Part shown: positions 35,267 through 43,902 of the stretch, in pieces
How positions within the stretch are numbered: the stretch's first letter is position 1
How the letters are laid out: the number at the start of each line of letters is the position of its first letter
Assembly (NCBI RefSeq): GCF_003030465.1
Contig: NZ_CP028339.1
Location: forward strand, 744,001 to 808,000
Direction: 5' to 3'
Length of the DNA: 64,000 nt
Source: Thauera aromatica K172
GTDB lineage: Bacteria; Pseudomonadota; Gammaproteobacteria; Burkholderiales; Rhodocyclaceae
Notes under the pieces: model-generated
What the model was told of the DNA's origin: nothing
What the model saw: the letters and a program-made list of their open reading frames with translations, nothing else
The model's database searches: none
Position numbers and translations under genes: made by a program

Positions 35267-36334
35267 ATGCAGAAGAAACTGATCGCGCTGGCCGTCGCCG
35301 GCCTGATTTCGGCCCCGGTCTTCGCGCAGTCGAACGTCACCGTCTATGGTATCGCCGACGTTTACTATGGCTTCGGTAAGTACGACGACAACAAATTCAA
35401 CGGCATCGAGAGCGGCGGTCTGGCCGGTTCGCGCCTGGGCTTCAAGGGCAGCGAAGACCTCGGCAACGGCCTGAAGGCGCTGTTCACCCTCGAATACAGC
35501 ATCGACCTCGACAAGAACGAAGGCGTCGGCACCACCGGCCTGCGTTCGCGCCAGCAGTTCGTCGGCCTGCAGGGCGGCTTCGGCTTCATCGGCGCCGGCC
35601 GCCAGTATGCGCCGGGCTACGGCTACGTTGCCAAGTACGACACTTCGGCGATCGTGCCGCTGAGCCCCTACCACAAGTTCGTCGGCGCCAACGGCTCCAA
35701 CATCCAGGCCGGCAGCGCATCCCGCGTCAGCAACTCGATCAACTACATCTCGCCGAACTTCGGCGGCCTGACCATCAATGCGATCTACGGCTTCAACGAA
35801 GTCAATCAGGACGAGGACCGCACTGCCGGCGACCTCGCCCAGATCGGCGCCGACTACACCAACGGCCCGCTGGCGGTCAGCCTGATCTACAGCCAGGTCA
35901 GTCAGGATGCCGGTGCGATTCCCAGCGAGAAGTTCAATGGCATCGCCGACGACGACAAGAAGGAATGGTTCGTCGGCGCGTCCTACGACTTCAAGGTGGT
36001 CAAGGTCACCGGCATGTACAACAGCGTCGAGGATGCCGACAACAACGGCGACACCAACAACGTCTGGGCGCTCGGCGCCATCGTTCCGGTCAGCGCTGCC
36101 GGCTCGGTCCGCCTGAGCTACGCCGCTGCCGACAACGACCGGGACGACAGCGATGCCGACGGCTGGACCGTGTATTACTACCACGGCCTGTCGAAGCGCA
36201 CCACGCTGTACACCGGCTATGCCCGCATCAGCAACGACGACGCGACCTCGCACAGCCTCCTCGCCAGCACCGCAGGTCAGGGCGCCGACGAGAACGCCAG
36301 CAGCTTCGTGGTCGGTGTGAACCACACCTTCTGA
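35267..36334 (+). CDS. Gram-negative porin (Burkholderia/Neisseria type), copy 1
   Basis: The 355-residue precursor has a signal peptide ending SAPVFAQ and begins SNVTVYGIADVYYGFG, followed by LGFKGSEDLGNGLKALFTLEY and ending VVGVNHTF with the C-terminal Phe needed for outer-membrane insertion. It forms a 16-strand trimeric pore with the PEFGG-like constriction loop replaced by APGYGYVAKYD. GAGGAG precedes the ATG, and a UUCG-loop terminator follows. It is a close paralogue of the porin at 37263-38303. Confidence 0.94.
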   Translation: MQKKLIALAVAGLISAPVFAQSNVTVYGIADVYYGFGKYDDNKFNGIESGGLAGSRLGFKGSEDLGNGLKALFTLEYSIDLDKNEGVGTTGLRSRQQFVGLQGGFGFIGAGRQYAPGYGYVAKYDTSAIVPLSPYHKFVGANGSNIQAGSASRVSNSINYISPNFGGLTINAIYGFNEVNQDEDRTAGDLAQIGADYTNGPLAVSLIYSQVSQDAGAIPSEKFNGIADDDKKEWFVGASYDFKVVKVTGMYNSVEDADNNGDTNNVWALGAIVPVSAAGSVRLSYAAADNDRDDSDADGWTVYYYHGLSKRTTLYTGYARISNDDATSHSLLASTAGQGADENASSFVVGVNHTF

Positions 36335-36363
36335 TCTGTCTTCACCGACAGTTTGGAAAATCG

Positions 36364-36386
36364 AAACGGGCCTTCGGGCCCGTTTT
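36364..36386 (+). terminator. Rho-independent terminator after porin 1
   Basis: AAACGGGCC and GGCCCGTTT pair across a TTCG tetraloop and run into TTTT. This is a textbook terminator. Confidence 0.9.
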
Positions 36387-36469
36387 GTCGTCTACGGCGG
36401 CGGAAACCGGGGGGCGCAATTTCCAGATAGGTCCCGATTCAGGTGGGTGCTCTGCTTTCGCCAGTCTTC

Positions 36470-36501
36470 TTGCTTGATGATATTTCCAGTAGTACTATCA
36501 T
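36470..36501 (+). promoter_or_regulatory. hicAB promoter with overlapping operator
   Basis: TTGCTT (36470-36475), a 17-base spacer and TACTAT (36493-36498) make a good sigma-70 promoter. The -10 ends only 6 bases before the hicA ATG, so the transcript may be leaderless. ATGATA (36477-36482) and TATCAT (36496-36501) form an inverted repeat covering spacer and -10, a likely HicB operator. Confidence 0.6.
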
Positions 36502-36504
36502 TTT

Positions 36505-36750
36505 ATGAATGCCGCCACAAAGTTACTTGAAGCCATGCGCAACAACCCGCGCGATTGGCGGATCGAGCAGCTTCAGACGGTTGCACGGCAGTTGGGCATG
36601 GCGGTCCGGTGCGAGGGTGGCAGTCACCATGTCTTCTCGCATGAGGCGGTGGCGGACATGCTGAGCGTCCCGGCACACCGACCGATCAAGCCGGTATATG
36701 TGCGCCGCTTCGTGGCGCTGGTCGATAAAGTGAAGGAGTCGCAAGCATGA
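36505..36750 (+). CDS. hicA: HicA-family mRNA-interferase toxin
   Basis: The 81-residue protein has a dsRBD-like HicA fold with the catalytic His in CEGGSHHVFSH and a C-terminal PIKPVYVRRFVALVDKVKE. HicA toxins cleave mRNA when free of HicB. There is no Shine-Dalgarno sequence, and a promoter -10 ends 6 bases upstream, so translation may start on a leaderless message. Its stop overlaps the hicB start (ATGA). Confidence 0.85.
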   Translation: MNAATKLLEAMRNNPRDWRIEQLQTVARQLGMAVRCEGGSHHVFSHEAVADMLSVPAHRPIKPVYVRRFVALVDKVKESQA

Positions 36751-37160
36751 GCGAAGTCGACAGCATTCCCCGCGTCGCTCCGCCGTGGCCGTTCGAGGCT
36801 TACGCGCACATCATCAGTCCGATTGCCGCGGAGGACGGCGGCGGTTACCTGATTACTTTCCCCGATCTTCCCGGCTGCATGTCCGATGGCGAAACCGAGG
36901 CCGATGCGGTCGAAAATGGTCGCGATGCGTTCATTGCCGTGGTTTCCGCACTTGCCGACATGGGGCGCGACATTCCCGCACCGTCATTCAGCCCGGACGA
37001 TGCGGCCGCGCCGGGGGCGTCCGGCAAGTTCGTCGCTCGCGTGCCGAAGTCCATCCACGCCAAGCTCACCACACGTGCCAGGGCCGAAGGCGTGTCGCTC
37101 AATACTCTGGTGCTGGCGCTGATCGCAGAAGGACTGGGAAGGCGCGAAAGCCGCGCCTGA
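36747..37160 (+). CDS. hicB: HicB-family antitoxin
   Basis: The 137-residue protein has the HicB partial RNase H-like domain (AEDGGGYLITFPDLPGCMSDGETEADAVENGRDAFIAVVSAL) and a C-terminal ribbon-helix-helix DNA-binding domain (FVARVPKSIHAKLTTRARAEGVSLNTLVLALIAEGL). It should neutralise HicA and repress the operon. Translation is coupled to hicA. Confidence 0.9.
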   Translation: MSEVDSIPRVAPPWPFEAYAHIISPIAAEDGGGYLITFPDLPGCMSDGETEADAVENGRDAFIAVVSALADMGRDIPAPSFSPDDAAAPGASGKFVARVPKSIHAKLTTRARAEGVSLNTLVLALIAEGLGRRESRA

Positions 37161-37220
37161 TTCAGGCGGGTGGGAGTACGGGGACACGACTTTCTCCTGG
37201 CGCCTCTCTTCCCCGAAAAA

Positions 37221-37242
37221 AACGGGCGCCCAGGCGCCCGTT
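37221..37242 (-). terminator. Rho-independent terminator of porin 2
   Basis: AACGGGCGCC and GGCGCCCGTT pair perfectly. On the minus strand the stem runs into a T6 tract. It also separates the convergent hicB transcript. Confidence 0.88.
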
Positions 37243-37262
37243 CGAAGTGGCCGCGAGCGGGC

Positions 37263-38303
37263 TCAGAAGGTGTGGCACACGCCGACGACGAAGTTGTCGC
37301 TGTCTTCGCCGAAGACATCGGCGCCGTCGATCTTGTTGCTGGCGAGGTTGGTCTGCTTGGTCAGGCTGCCGTTGTCGTTGCGCAGGAAGCCGGTGTACAG
37401 CGTGGTGCGCTTGGACATCGGGTAGGTGTAGGCGAGCACCCAGGACTTGACGTCGTAGTCGCTGCCGGCGTCGGCGTCGAGCTTGCCCCAGGCGACATGA
37501 ACCTTGCCGCTGCCGGCGGGGACGACGGCGCCGAGCTGGACGATCTTGTCGGTGTTGCCGGCCTTGCCGATGACGTCCTTCACCTGCTGGTAGGACCCGA
37601 GCACGGTCGCCACGCCGAAGTCGTAGGCGGCGCCGAGCATCCATTCCTTCTGGTCCTCGCGGTCGTCGCCGCCTTCGATCTGCTGGAAGGTCAGGCCGGC
37701 GGCGAGCGGGCCGTTCTTGTATTCGACGCCGAGGCCGAGCTTGTCGTTGCTGCGGCGGTCGTCGTCCTGGTTGGTCTCGTTGAAGCTGTAGATGGCGTTG
37801 ACGCTGAGGCCGCCGAAGCTGGGCGACTTGTAGTTGATCGCGTTGTCGAAGCGCGAGCCGCTGCCGGCGTCGATCGTCGCCTTGGCCGCCTTGGCGAGCT
37901 GGATCTGCGGGCTGAGCGCGCTCGAGCCGGCGGTGGCGTCGTACTTGTTCACGAAATAGCCGGGCGCGTACTGGCGGCCGAGGCCGAGAAAGCCGAAGCC
38001 GCCCTGCAGGGCGACGAACTGCTGGCGCGCACCACTGGTGCCGACACCTTCGTTCTTGTCCAGGCTCAGTGTGTATTCCAGGGTGAACAGCGCCTTCAGG
38101 CCGTTGCCGAGGTCTTCGCTGCCCTTGAAACCGAGGCGTGCGCCCGACAGGCCGCCGCTGTTGACCCCGGTGAAGGTGTTGTCGTCGTACGTGCCGTAGC
38201 CGAAGTAGGTATCGGCGACGCCATACACGGTGACGTTGGACTGCGCCAGCAGCGGCGTGGATACGGCGCCCGCGAGCGCCAGGGCGATGAACTTGGCCTT
38301 CAT
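37263..38303 (-). CDS. Gram-negative porin, copy 2
   Basis: The 346-residue precursor has a signal peptide ending STPLLAQ and the same landmarks as copy 1 (SNVTVYGVADTYFGYG, LGFKGSEDLGNGLKALFTLEYTL, KRTTLYTGFLRND). It ends VVGVCHTF: the terminal Phe is kept, but a Cys replaces the Asn/Arg usual before HTF, rare in outer-membrane strands. AAGGAG precedes the ATG. Oriented opposite to copy 1, with hicAB between them. Confidence 0.94.
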   Translation of the reverse strand: MKAKFIALALAGAVSTPLLAQSNVTVYGVADTYFGYGTYDDNTFTGVNSGGLSGARLGFKGSEDLGNGLKALFTLEYTLSLDKNEGVGTSGARQQFVALQGGFGFLGLGRQYAPGYFVNKYDATAGSSALSPQIQLAKAAKATIDAGSGSRFDNAINYKSPSFGGLSVNAIYSFNETNQDDDRRSNDKLGLGVEYKNGPLAAGLTFQQIEGGDDREDQKEWMLGAAYDFGVATVLGSYQQVKDVIGKAGNTDKIVQLGAVVPAGSGKVHVAWGKLDADAGSDYDVKSWVLAYTYPMSKRTTLYTGFLRNDNGSLTKQTNLASNKIDGADVFGEDSDNFVVGVCHTF

Positions 38304-38552
38304 GGTTTCTCCTTGAGCGGATGAAAGGGAGGAAATCAGGAAGGGCAGTTTCGCAACACGGTGTTACATGGGTGCTACAGCCGGGGCTGCAGCAGGGGTG
38401 GTCCGGTCCGGGTTCCGGCGCCTCCTCGCCCTGCTGCGCTGGCGCGACAGGGACCTCCGCCGCCAAGGGGGCTCCGCCTGCGTCTGGCCTTTGGGTTACC
38501 TTTGGGTGTCTTTGGCGCTAAGATGGGTCCGTTCCAAAGGAGGGGCCCAGCC

Positions 38553-38762
38553 ATGTCCATCAATGTCAAACTCCCGGAAACGCTGGTCGACCAGGCCCGC
38601 CGCCACGCCTCGATCGAGCACCGCTCAGTGCCCAAGCAGATCGAGCACTGGTCCAGGATCGGCAAGATCGCCGAAGAAAACCCGGACCTACCGTTCTCGA
38701 TGATCCGCGAGATTCTGATCGCCGACCAGGAAGAGACGGTCGGTGAGTATCCGTTCGGCTGA
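38553..38762 (+). CDS. ParD-like antitoxin
   Basis: The 69-residue protein begins MSINVKLPETLVDQARRHASIEHRSVPKQIEHWSRIGKIAEENPDLP, the ParD_like family pattern: a ribbon-helix-helix followed by a toxin-wrapping tail. AAAGGAGG gives a very strong ribosome site, as expected for the antitoxin of a pair. Its stop overlaps the toxin start (TGATG). It probably represses its own promoter. Confidence 0.82.
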   Translation: MSINVKLPETLVDQARRHASIEHRSVPKQIEHWSRIGKIAEENPDLPFSMIREILIADQEETVGEYPFG

Positions 38763-39040
38763 TGCGGATTCTTGTTACCCCAACCTTCGAGCGTGCCCTC
38801 AAGAAACTGCACCGACAGCAAAAGGCCGACCTCGATGCGGCCGTTCGTGCCGTGGCCGCAGATGCAGGGATTGGTGAAGCCAAGGTCGGCGACCTGGCGG
38901 GGATTCGTGTGTACAAGTTCAGGCTGGGAAATCAGCTGTGCCTGCTGTCCTACCGCATTCTTGACGAAGAAACGATCAAGCTGCTGACCGTCGGGCCTCA
39001 CGAAAACTTCTATCGCGAGCTGAAGCGGCTGGAACATTGA
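38762..39040 (+). CDS. RelE/ParE-family toxin
   Basis: The 92-residue protein has the RelE/ParE fold: MRILVTPTFERALKKLHRQQKADLDAAVRAV, then GDLAGIRVYKFRLGNQLCLLSYRI and a C-terminal LLTVGPHENFYRELKRL. Whether it cleaves mRNA (RelE) or poisons gyrase (ParE) cannot be told from sequence. It is translated from the antitoxin message. Confidence 0.83.
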   Translation: MRILVTPTFERALKKLHRQQKADLDAAVRAVAADAGIGEAKVGDLAGIRVYKFRLGNQLCLLSYRILDEETIKLLTVGPHENFYRELKRLEH

Positions 39041-39120
39041 GGAGATGTCCCGCTGCCGGGCGGCCGGGGTCGCCCTCGTCGCGCGGGGCCTTTCCGCCGG
39101 CAGGACGGGACGTGGGCGGA

Positions 39121-39984
39121 TCAGGCGTGGCGGGGTGTGCTGAAAAAGCGCGTTGCCAGCTCTTCCAACCCGAGAGTGGCGAGCAGTTCGGCGAGCCGTT
39201 CGGCGGCGCGGCGGGCGGGCGGGTTCTGGCGGCGGGCAATGATCAGCTCGTTCTTCATCGAATGCTCCCAGCCCACCAGCTCGGTGACGCTGACCTGGTA
39301 GCCGTGCGCTTCGAGTTGCAGGCAGCGCAGCACGTTGGTGAGGTGGCTGCCGAACTCGCGGGTGTGCAGCGGGTGGCGCCACAGCTCGGCGAGGCTGTGC
39401 CTGAGCGCCTGCGCTTTGTGCTTGCGCAGCACGGCGGCGACTTCGGCCTGGCAGCACGGCACCAGGACGATGAAGCGGGCCTGCTTTTCGAGGGCGAAGC
39501 GGATTGCGTCGTCGGTGGCGGTGTCGCAGGCGTGGAGCGCGGTGACGAGGTCGACCTGCGCGGGCAGGCGCTCGGAGGTGATCGAGTCGGCCACGCTCAG
39601 GTTGTGAAAGCGCATGCCGGCGGAAAAACCGAGCTTGTCGGCGAGCCGGCGCGAGCTCATCACCAGCTCGTCGCGGGTCTCGATGCCGTGGATGCGTCCG
39701 GCCGGCGCGTGCTGCCTGAAGAACAGGTCGTAGAGGATGAAGCCGAGGTAGGACTTGCCCGCGCCGTGGTCGACGAGCTCGATTCCGGGGCGGGCGGCGA
39801 GCGCTTCGGCGAGCAGCGGCTCGATGAACTGGTAGAGGTGATAGACCTGCTTGAGCTTGCGCCGGCTGTCCTGGTTGAGCTTGCCGTCGCGGGTCAGGAT
39901 ATGAAGCTGCTTGAGGAGTTCGATCGACTGCCCGGGGCGGATTTCGGGATGGGCGGCGGGCGGTGTGGTGGGCGGCGTGGTCAT
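39121..39984 (-). CDS. SAM-dependent methyltransferase-like protein
   Basis: The 287-residue protein has a Rossmann-type start of the methyltransferase domain (GIELVDHGAGKSYLGFILYDLFF), then RIHGIETRDELVMSSRRLADKLGF and LVTALHACDTATDDAIRFAL with VPCCQAEVA, the layout of the Methyltransf_32 family. The substrate is unknown; relatives include RNA and glutathione-linked proteins. The start at 39984 avoids a Pro-rich upstream extension, but no strong ribosome site is seen. Confidence 0.72.
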   Translation of the reverse strand: MTTPPTTPPAAHPEIRPGQSIELLKQLHILTRDGKLNQDSRRKLKQVYHLYQFIEPLLAEALAARPGIELVDHGAGKSYLGFILYDLFFRQHAPAGRIHGIETRDELVMSSRRLADKLGFSAGMRFHNLSVADSITSERLPAQVDLVTALHACDTATDDAIRFALEKQARFIVLVPCCQAEVAAVLRKHKAQALRHSLAELWRHPLHTREFGSHLTNVLRCLQLEAHGYQVSVTELVGWEHSMKNELIIARRQNPPARRAAERLAELLATLGLEELATRFFSTPRHA

Positions 39985-40110
39985 GGGCGGGTGCGGGGGT
40001 CTGGAAAGGGGGTTTGGAAACAAGGGAATGGCGCGGACTGTACTCCCGGGTGGGGACGGGACCAAGCCCGATCCGGTGGTGCGGCCCGGGAACTCGCCCG
40101 GCGGCGCGCC

Positions 40111-42153
40111 TCACTCCCAGCGCGATTCGGCCTCTTCGCGCAGGAAGCGCACGCTGCGGCCGTCGCCGAGGAGCTCGCGGATGCGCCACGGCGCGCCCTC
40201 CGCATCGAGTTCGACGAGGCCGATGCCGCTGCCGTTGAGCAGCCGGCGCCCGGGCGCGGCGCCTTCCGGAGTGCGCGGGATCACCCGCATCCGGCGCCGG
40301 CGGGTGAGCCAGTTCAGCGGCGAGCGCGGCGAATACAGCCAGCGGTTGGCGCGGTCGAGCACGGCGAGCAGGCGCGGGGGGAATTCGTTGCGCACGCCGC
40401 TGCTGCAGATCTGCCAGATGTCCGGGCCGCGCACCCGGCCGCGGAGCTCGACGTCGTAGACGAAGGAGTAGTGCACGTCGCCCGAGAGCACGACGAAGTG
40501 CCGCGGCGTCTTGCGGTGGCGGAAGATGTTGAGGATCGCCTGGGCCGCGCCGCGGTGCGCCATCCAGTTTTCCGCATCGACCAGCAGCGGGTGGCCGAGC
40601 CAGGTGAACAGGCGCTGGATCACTTCGATCAGCTTGACGCCGAAGATCGGCGCCGGCGACACCAGCAGCACCGCCGGGTGGCCACGCAAGGTGTGCTGGA
40701 GGTCGGTCAGCGCTTCCCAGTCCATCAGCCCGGAGGGGCGGCGGGCGGCGAGCTCGGAGCGCCAGCGATGGGTGCGGGTGTCGATCACCACCAGCGGCGG
40801 GGTGGTCGGCCATTCGTAGTGCCAGGCATCGAAGGCCTGCAGCTGCTCGATGCAGGCATCGTGGGCCGCGCTGCCGGGCGCGGCCAGCGCGCCGGCGAGG
40901 GCGTCGAGCAGTGCCGGGGGGAAGGCTTCGGGGCAGTTGCCCCAGCCCTGGTTGATCAGGTAGGCCGCCAGCGCGTTGCCCAGCACGCGGCGCGAGAAGG
41001 CGTGGCCGTAGGCGGTTTCCTCCCACTCGCGGCTCAGGTTCCAGTCGTCGGTGATGTCGTGGTCGTCGAAGATCATCGCCACCGGCAGGTGGGCGAACAC
41101 CCGGCGCACCGCCGGCAGCTCGGCGACGAAAGCTTCGAGCGCGTGCTGCTCCTGCGCGAACAGTGCGCGCTCGCGGGCATCGAGCGCGGGCGGCGGGTCG
41201 ATCTCCAGACCCTGCCAGGGAACGGGCGACCACACCAGCAGGTACATCGCCAGCACTTCGGCGAGGGTGATCAGGTGGTTGTGTGCGTTCGCGGTGGTGA
41301 ACACCGGCTTTTCCGCGCCGCCGAACAGGATGTCGACCAGCGCGCGGTGATGGGGCAGGCGCGGCAGCAGGGCTTCGCGCCGGTAGTAGCCGGCCGGGTG
41401 CGCATACAGCGTGCCGGGTTCGGCGAGGGCGGGATCGTCGGTGCCGGGGAGGGCTTCGGCGGGCAGACCGAGGGCGGCAATCAGGCGGTGGATGGCGCGC
41501 AGCATGGGGCCGGCGACGTCGTCGGCGTAGATCTGGTCGCCCGACAGCACCAGCGCCGAGGGCCAGGCGGGGAGCGCGTCGCCGTCCGCGTCCGCGCCGG
41601 CGCCGTGTCCCGGGTGTGCGGCGGATGCGGTGTGGCCGCTGCCGGCGGCGATGCAGCGCGCGAGCAGGCGGTCGGCGGCGGCCAGGCCGTCGCCGCCGAG
41701 GTGGTGGGGCCTGCGGCAGGAGCCGTGGAGCAGGGCGTGCACCGTGGGCATCAGGACGAAGCCGGGCGAGCTTTTGCCCGGATAGCACAGGTCCGGCGCC
41801 CACTCCTGCCAGCCCTGCCAGGCCCGGCCGTCGCCGTCGAGGGGCTGCAGCGCCAGGTCGTAGCCGATCCAGCCGCCGATGGGCAGCGCGGGCTCGAGCG
41901 CCAGCTCGAGCAGCAGGTAATCCAGCCGGGCACCGGCGGCGAGATGGCGGCAGCCGGCCTCGCCCGGCTCGAGGGCGTGGCGGCGTGGCGTGCCGTCGCC
42001 GGCGTCCAGGCTCAGGCGGATGCGCGCCGGAGTGCGCAGGGCGAGCCAGATCGTCAGCCGCGCGGGGGTGAGCCGGCGCAGGATCGGGCCGGCGAGGACG
42101 AGGGGCTCGGCGGGGGCGGGGGCGGACGACGGGGCGCTGGGAGCAGGCGGCAT
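40111..42153 (-). CDS. PhoD-like metallophosphatase family protein
   Basis: The 680-residue protein has a calcineurin-like metal centre: ALVLSGDQIYADDVAG (about 208), VAMIFDDHDITDDWN (about 363) and FVVLSGDVHYSFVYDVEL (about 560), as in PhoD-type phosphodiesterases/alkaline phosphatases. The N-terminal 150 residues form a beta-rich domain. No signal peptide is visible, so it may be cytoplasmic. The role is unknown; phosphate or phospholipid turnover is possible. Confidence 0.82.
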   Translation of the reverse strand: MPPAPSAPSSAPAPAEPLVLAGPILRRLTPARLTIWLALRTPARIRLSLDAGDGTPRRHALEPGEAGCRHLAAGARLDYLLLELALEPALPIGGWIGYDLALQPLDGDGRAWQGWQEWAPDLCYPGKSSPGFVLMPTVHALLHGSCRRPHHLGGDGLAAADRLLARCIAAGSGHTASAAHPGHGAGADADGDALPAWPSALVLSGDQIYADDVAGPMLRAIHRLIAALGLPAEALPGTDDPALAEPGTLYAHPAGYYRREALLPRLPHHRALVDILFGGAEKPVFTTANAHNHLITLAEVLAMYLLVWSPVPWQGLEIDPPPALDARERALFAQEQHALEAFVAELPAVRRVFAHLPVAMIFDDHDITDDWNLSREWEETAYGHAFSRRVLGNALAAYLINQGWGNCPEAFPPALLDALAGALAAPGSAAHDACIEQLQAFDAWHYEWPTTPPLVVIDTRTHRWRSELAARRPSGLMDWEALTDLQHTLRGHPAVLLVSPAPIFGVKLIEVIQRLFTWLGHPLLVDAENWMAHRGAAQAILNIFRHRKTPRHFVVLSGDVHYSFVYDVELRGRVRGPDIWQICSSGVRNEFPPRLLAVLDRANRWLYSPRSPLNWLTRRRRMRVIPRTPEGAAPGRRLLNGSGIGLVELDAEGAPWRIRELLGDGRSVRFLREEAESRWE

Positions 42154-42523
42154 GGGCTGGTGTGGCAGGGGGGCAAGCTGCGGGAAGGGGGCTCGAAGGG
42201 GCCGGAAAGGTGAAGAATCCCGCCTCGCGCCCGCCCCGCAGCGGCTGGCTCACGGCAGGGTGGCTTGTGGCAGGGCGGATGTGCGCAAGGGCAGGGCGAT
42301 TATCGCCCAGTTCGAACGGCGGCTGTGCCACCGGAGCCGGGGCGCCGCCGCCGCCGTTTTGCCGTCTCCTTGCGCAGGGGCGCGGGCTGCCGCGGTTTCG
42401 ATGCCCGCGCGCGGGCGTGGACCCGGCGCTCCGGGCGAACCCGTATGTGCCGCTTCGATGCGCGCACGTGGGGCGCATTTGCGGCACAATCCCCTTTACC
42501 TGTCCGCCCGGGAGTCCGCAATC
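42154..42523. other. Intergenic region with a large hairpin before the CopD-like gene
   Basis: No gene is seen in 370 bases. TGTGCCGC (42446-42453) and GCGGCACA (42481-42488) pair, enclosing a second stem ATGCGC/GCGCAT. The stem ends 35 bases before the ATG and overlaps the likely promoter sequence CACAAT. Confidence 0.5.
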
Positions 42524-42985
42524 ATGATGCTCGATCCCCTCTTGCTGTTGCTGCACGTCGCCGGTGTCGTGGTCTGGGTCGGCGGCATGTTCTTCGCCTA
42601 CATGTGCCTGCGCCCGGAAGCAGCGACTCAGCTCGAGCCGCCGCCGCGGCTGCGCTTGTGGCGGGGCGTGCTGGCGCGCTTTTTCACCTGGGTGTGGGTG
42701 GCGGTGGCGGCGGTGCTCGCCAGCGGCCTGCTGCTGATCGGGCGCGCCGGCTTTGCCGCGGCGCCGCTCAACCAGCACCTGATGCTGCTGCTCGGGCTGG
42801 TGATGATGGCGATCTTCGTATACGTGGTGTTCGTGCCCTATGCCGCCCTCGCCAGAGGGGTGGAGGGTGCGGACTGGAAAGGCGCCGGCGCCGCGCTCGG
42901 ACGCATCCGCCAGCTGGTGGGGACGAACCTCGTCCTCGGCCTGCTGACGATCGCGCTCGCGACCGCGGGGCAGCTGCTCGGTTGA
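42524..42985 (+). CDS. CopD-family membrane protein
   Basis: The 153-residue protein has four membrane helices (LLLLLHVAGVVVWVGGMFFAYMCL, WVWVAVAAVLASGLLLIG, MLLLGLVMMAIFVYVVFVPY, LVLGLLTIALATAGQLL), with the His and Trp-Gly-Gly-Met pattern of CopD-like proteins. It may handle copper or heme, but evidence for a substrate is lacking. GGGAG precedes the ATG. Confidence 0.78.
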   Translation: MMLDPLLLLLHVAGVVVWVGGMFFAYMCLRPEAATQLEPPPRLRLWRGVLARFFTWVWVAVAAVLASGLLLIGRAGFAAAPLNQHLMLLLGLVMMAIFVYVVFVPYAALARGVEGADWKGAGAALGRIRQLVGTNLVLGLLTIALATAGQLLG

Positions 42986-43025
42986 CGGCGGCCCGGGGGC
43001 GCGCCGCGACGAGAAGGAAATGCAC

Positions 43026-43763
43026 ATGATCAAGGCCATCGTCAGCGGTCATAGCCGTGGCCTGGGCGCCGCTCTCGCCGACGAATTCCTTGCGCGCGGG
43101 ATCGCGGTGCTGGGGCTCGCGCGCCATGCCAACCCGGCACTCGCGGCGCGCCATCCCGGCCTGCTGCAGGAGGCGGTGCTCGATCTCGCCGATCCTGCTG
43201 CGCTGGCCGCGTGGCTGGAAGGCCCTGCGCTGCGCGACTGGCTGGCCGACGCCGGCACCGCGCTGCTGGTGAACAACGCCGGCACGCTGCAGCCGATGGG
43301 CCCGCCCGCGCTGCAGGACCCTGCTGCGGTGGCGCGTGCAGTGGCGCTCAACGTCGCCGCGCCGCTGATGCTGAGCGCCGCCCTCTGCGCTGCGGCGCCA
43401 GCGCCCTGCATCCGCCGCGTGCTGCACGTCTCCAGCGGCGCCGCACGCAAGCCCTATCCGGGCTGGAGCGTGTATTGCGCGACCAAGGCTGCGCTCGACC
43501 ACCACGCGCGCGCGGTGGCGGCCGACGACGTGGCGGGGCTGCGCATCTGCAGCCTGGCGCCGGGCGTGCTCGACACCGGCATGCAGGCCGAAATCCGTGC
43601 CACGCCGCTGGCGCGCTTTCCGCTGCGCGACCGCTTCGCCGAAATGCAGCGCAGCGGCGGCCTGGTGGCACCGGCGGAAGCCGCGATGCACCTCGTCGAT
43701 TACCTGCTCGACGACGGCTTCGGCGCCGAGCCGGTGGCCGACCTGCGCGAACTCACCGGCTGA
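43026..43763 (+). CDS. Short-chain dehydrogenase/reductase
   Basis: The 245-residue SDR has the cofactor loop [16 protein letters not shown], the NNAG motif and catalytic Tyr-Lys in [15 protein letters not shown], with Ser in HVSSGAA. The loop GHSRGLG differs slightly from the usual TGxxxGIG. AAGGA is correctly spaced for the ATG at 43026 rather than that at 43020. It resembles sepiapterin-reductase-type SDRs; the substrate is unknown. Confidence 0.88.
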   Translation: MIKAIVSGHSRGLGAALADEFLARGIAVLGLARHANPALAARHPGLLQEAVLDLADPAALAAWLEGPALRDWLADAGTALLVNNAGTLQPMGPPALQDPAAVARAVALNVAAPLMLSAALCAAAPAPCIRRVLHVSSGAARKPYPGWSVYCATKAALDHHARAVAADDVAGLRICSLAPGVLDTGMQAEIRATPLARFPLRDRFAEMQRSGGLVAPAEAAMHLVDYLLDDGFGAEPVADLRELTG

Positions 43764-43902
43764 GCCGGGGCGGGGAGGCTTTCCCGCGGGCACGCTCGCG
43801 CCCGTCCGGCCCGCCGCAGCGTGGCGGCGGGGGGCAGGGGTTGCGGTCCGGGTTCGCAGTGGGCGTCTGCGTTGCGCTCGCTGCGGGTGTAATCTTGATG
43901 CC

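Noticed and set aside
38375-43039. 1554-residue minus-strand open frame
   Set aside because: Shadow frame: it crosses several real genes on both strands, is Arg/Pro-rich and shows no domain.
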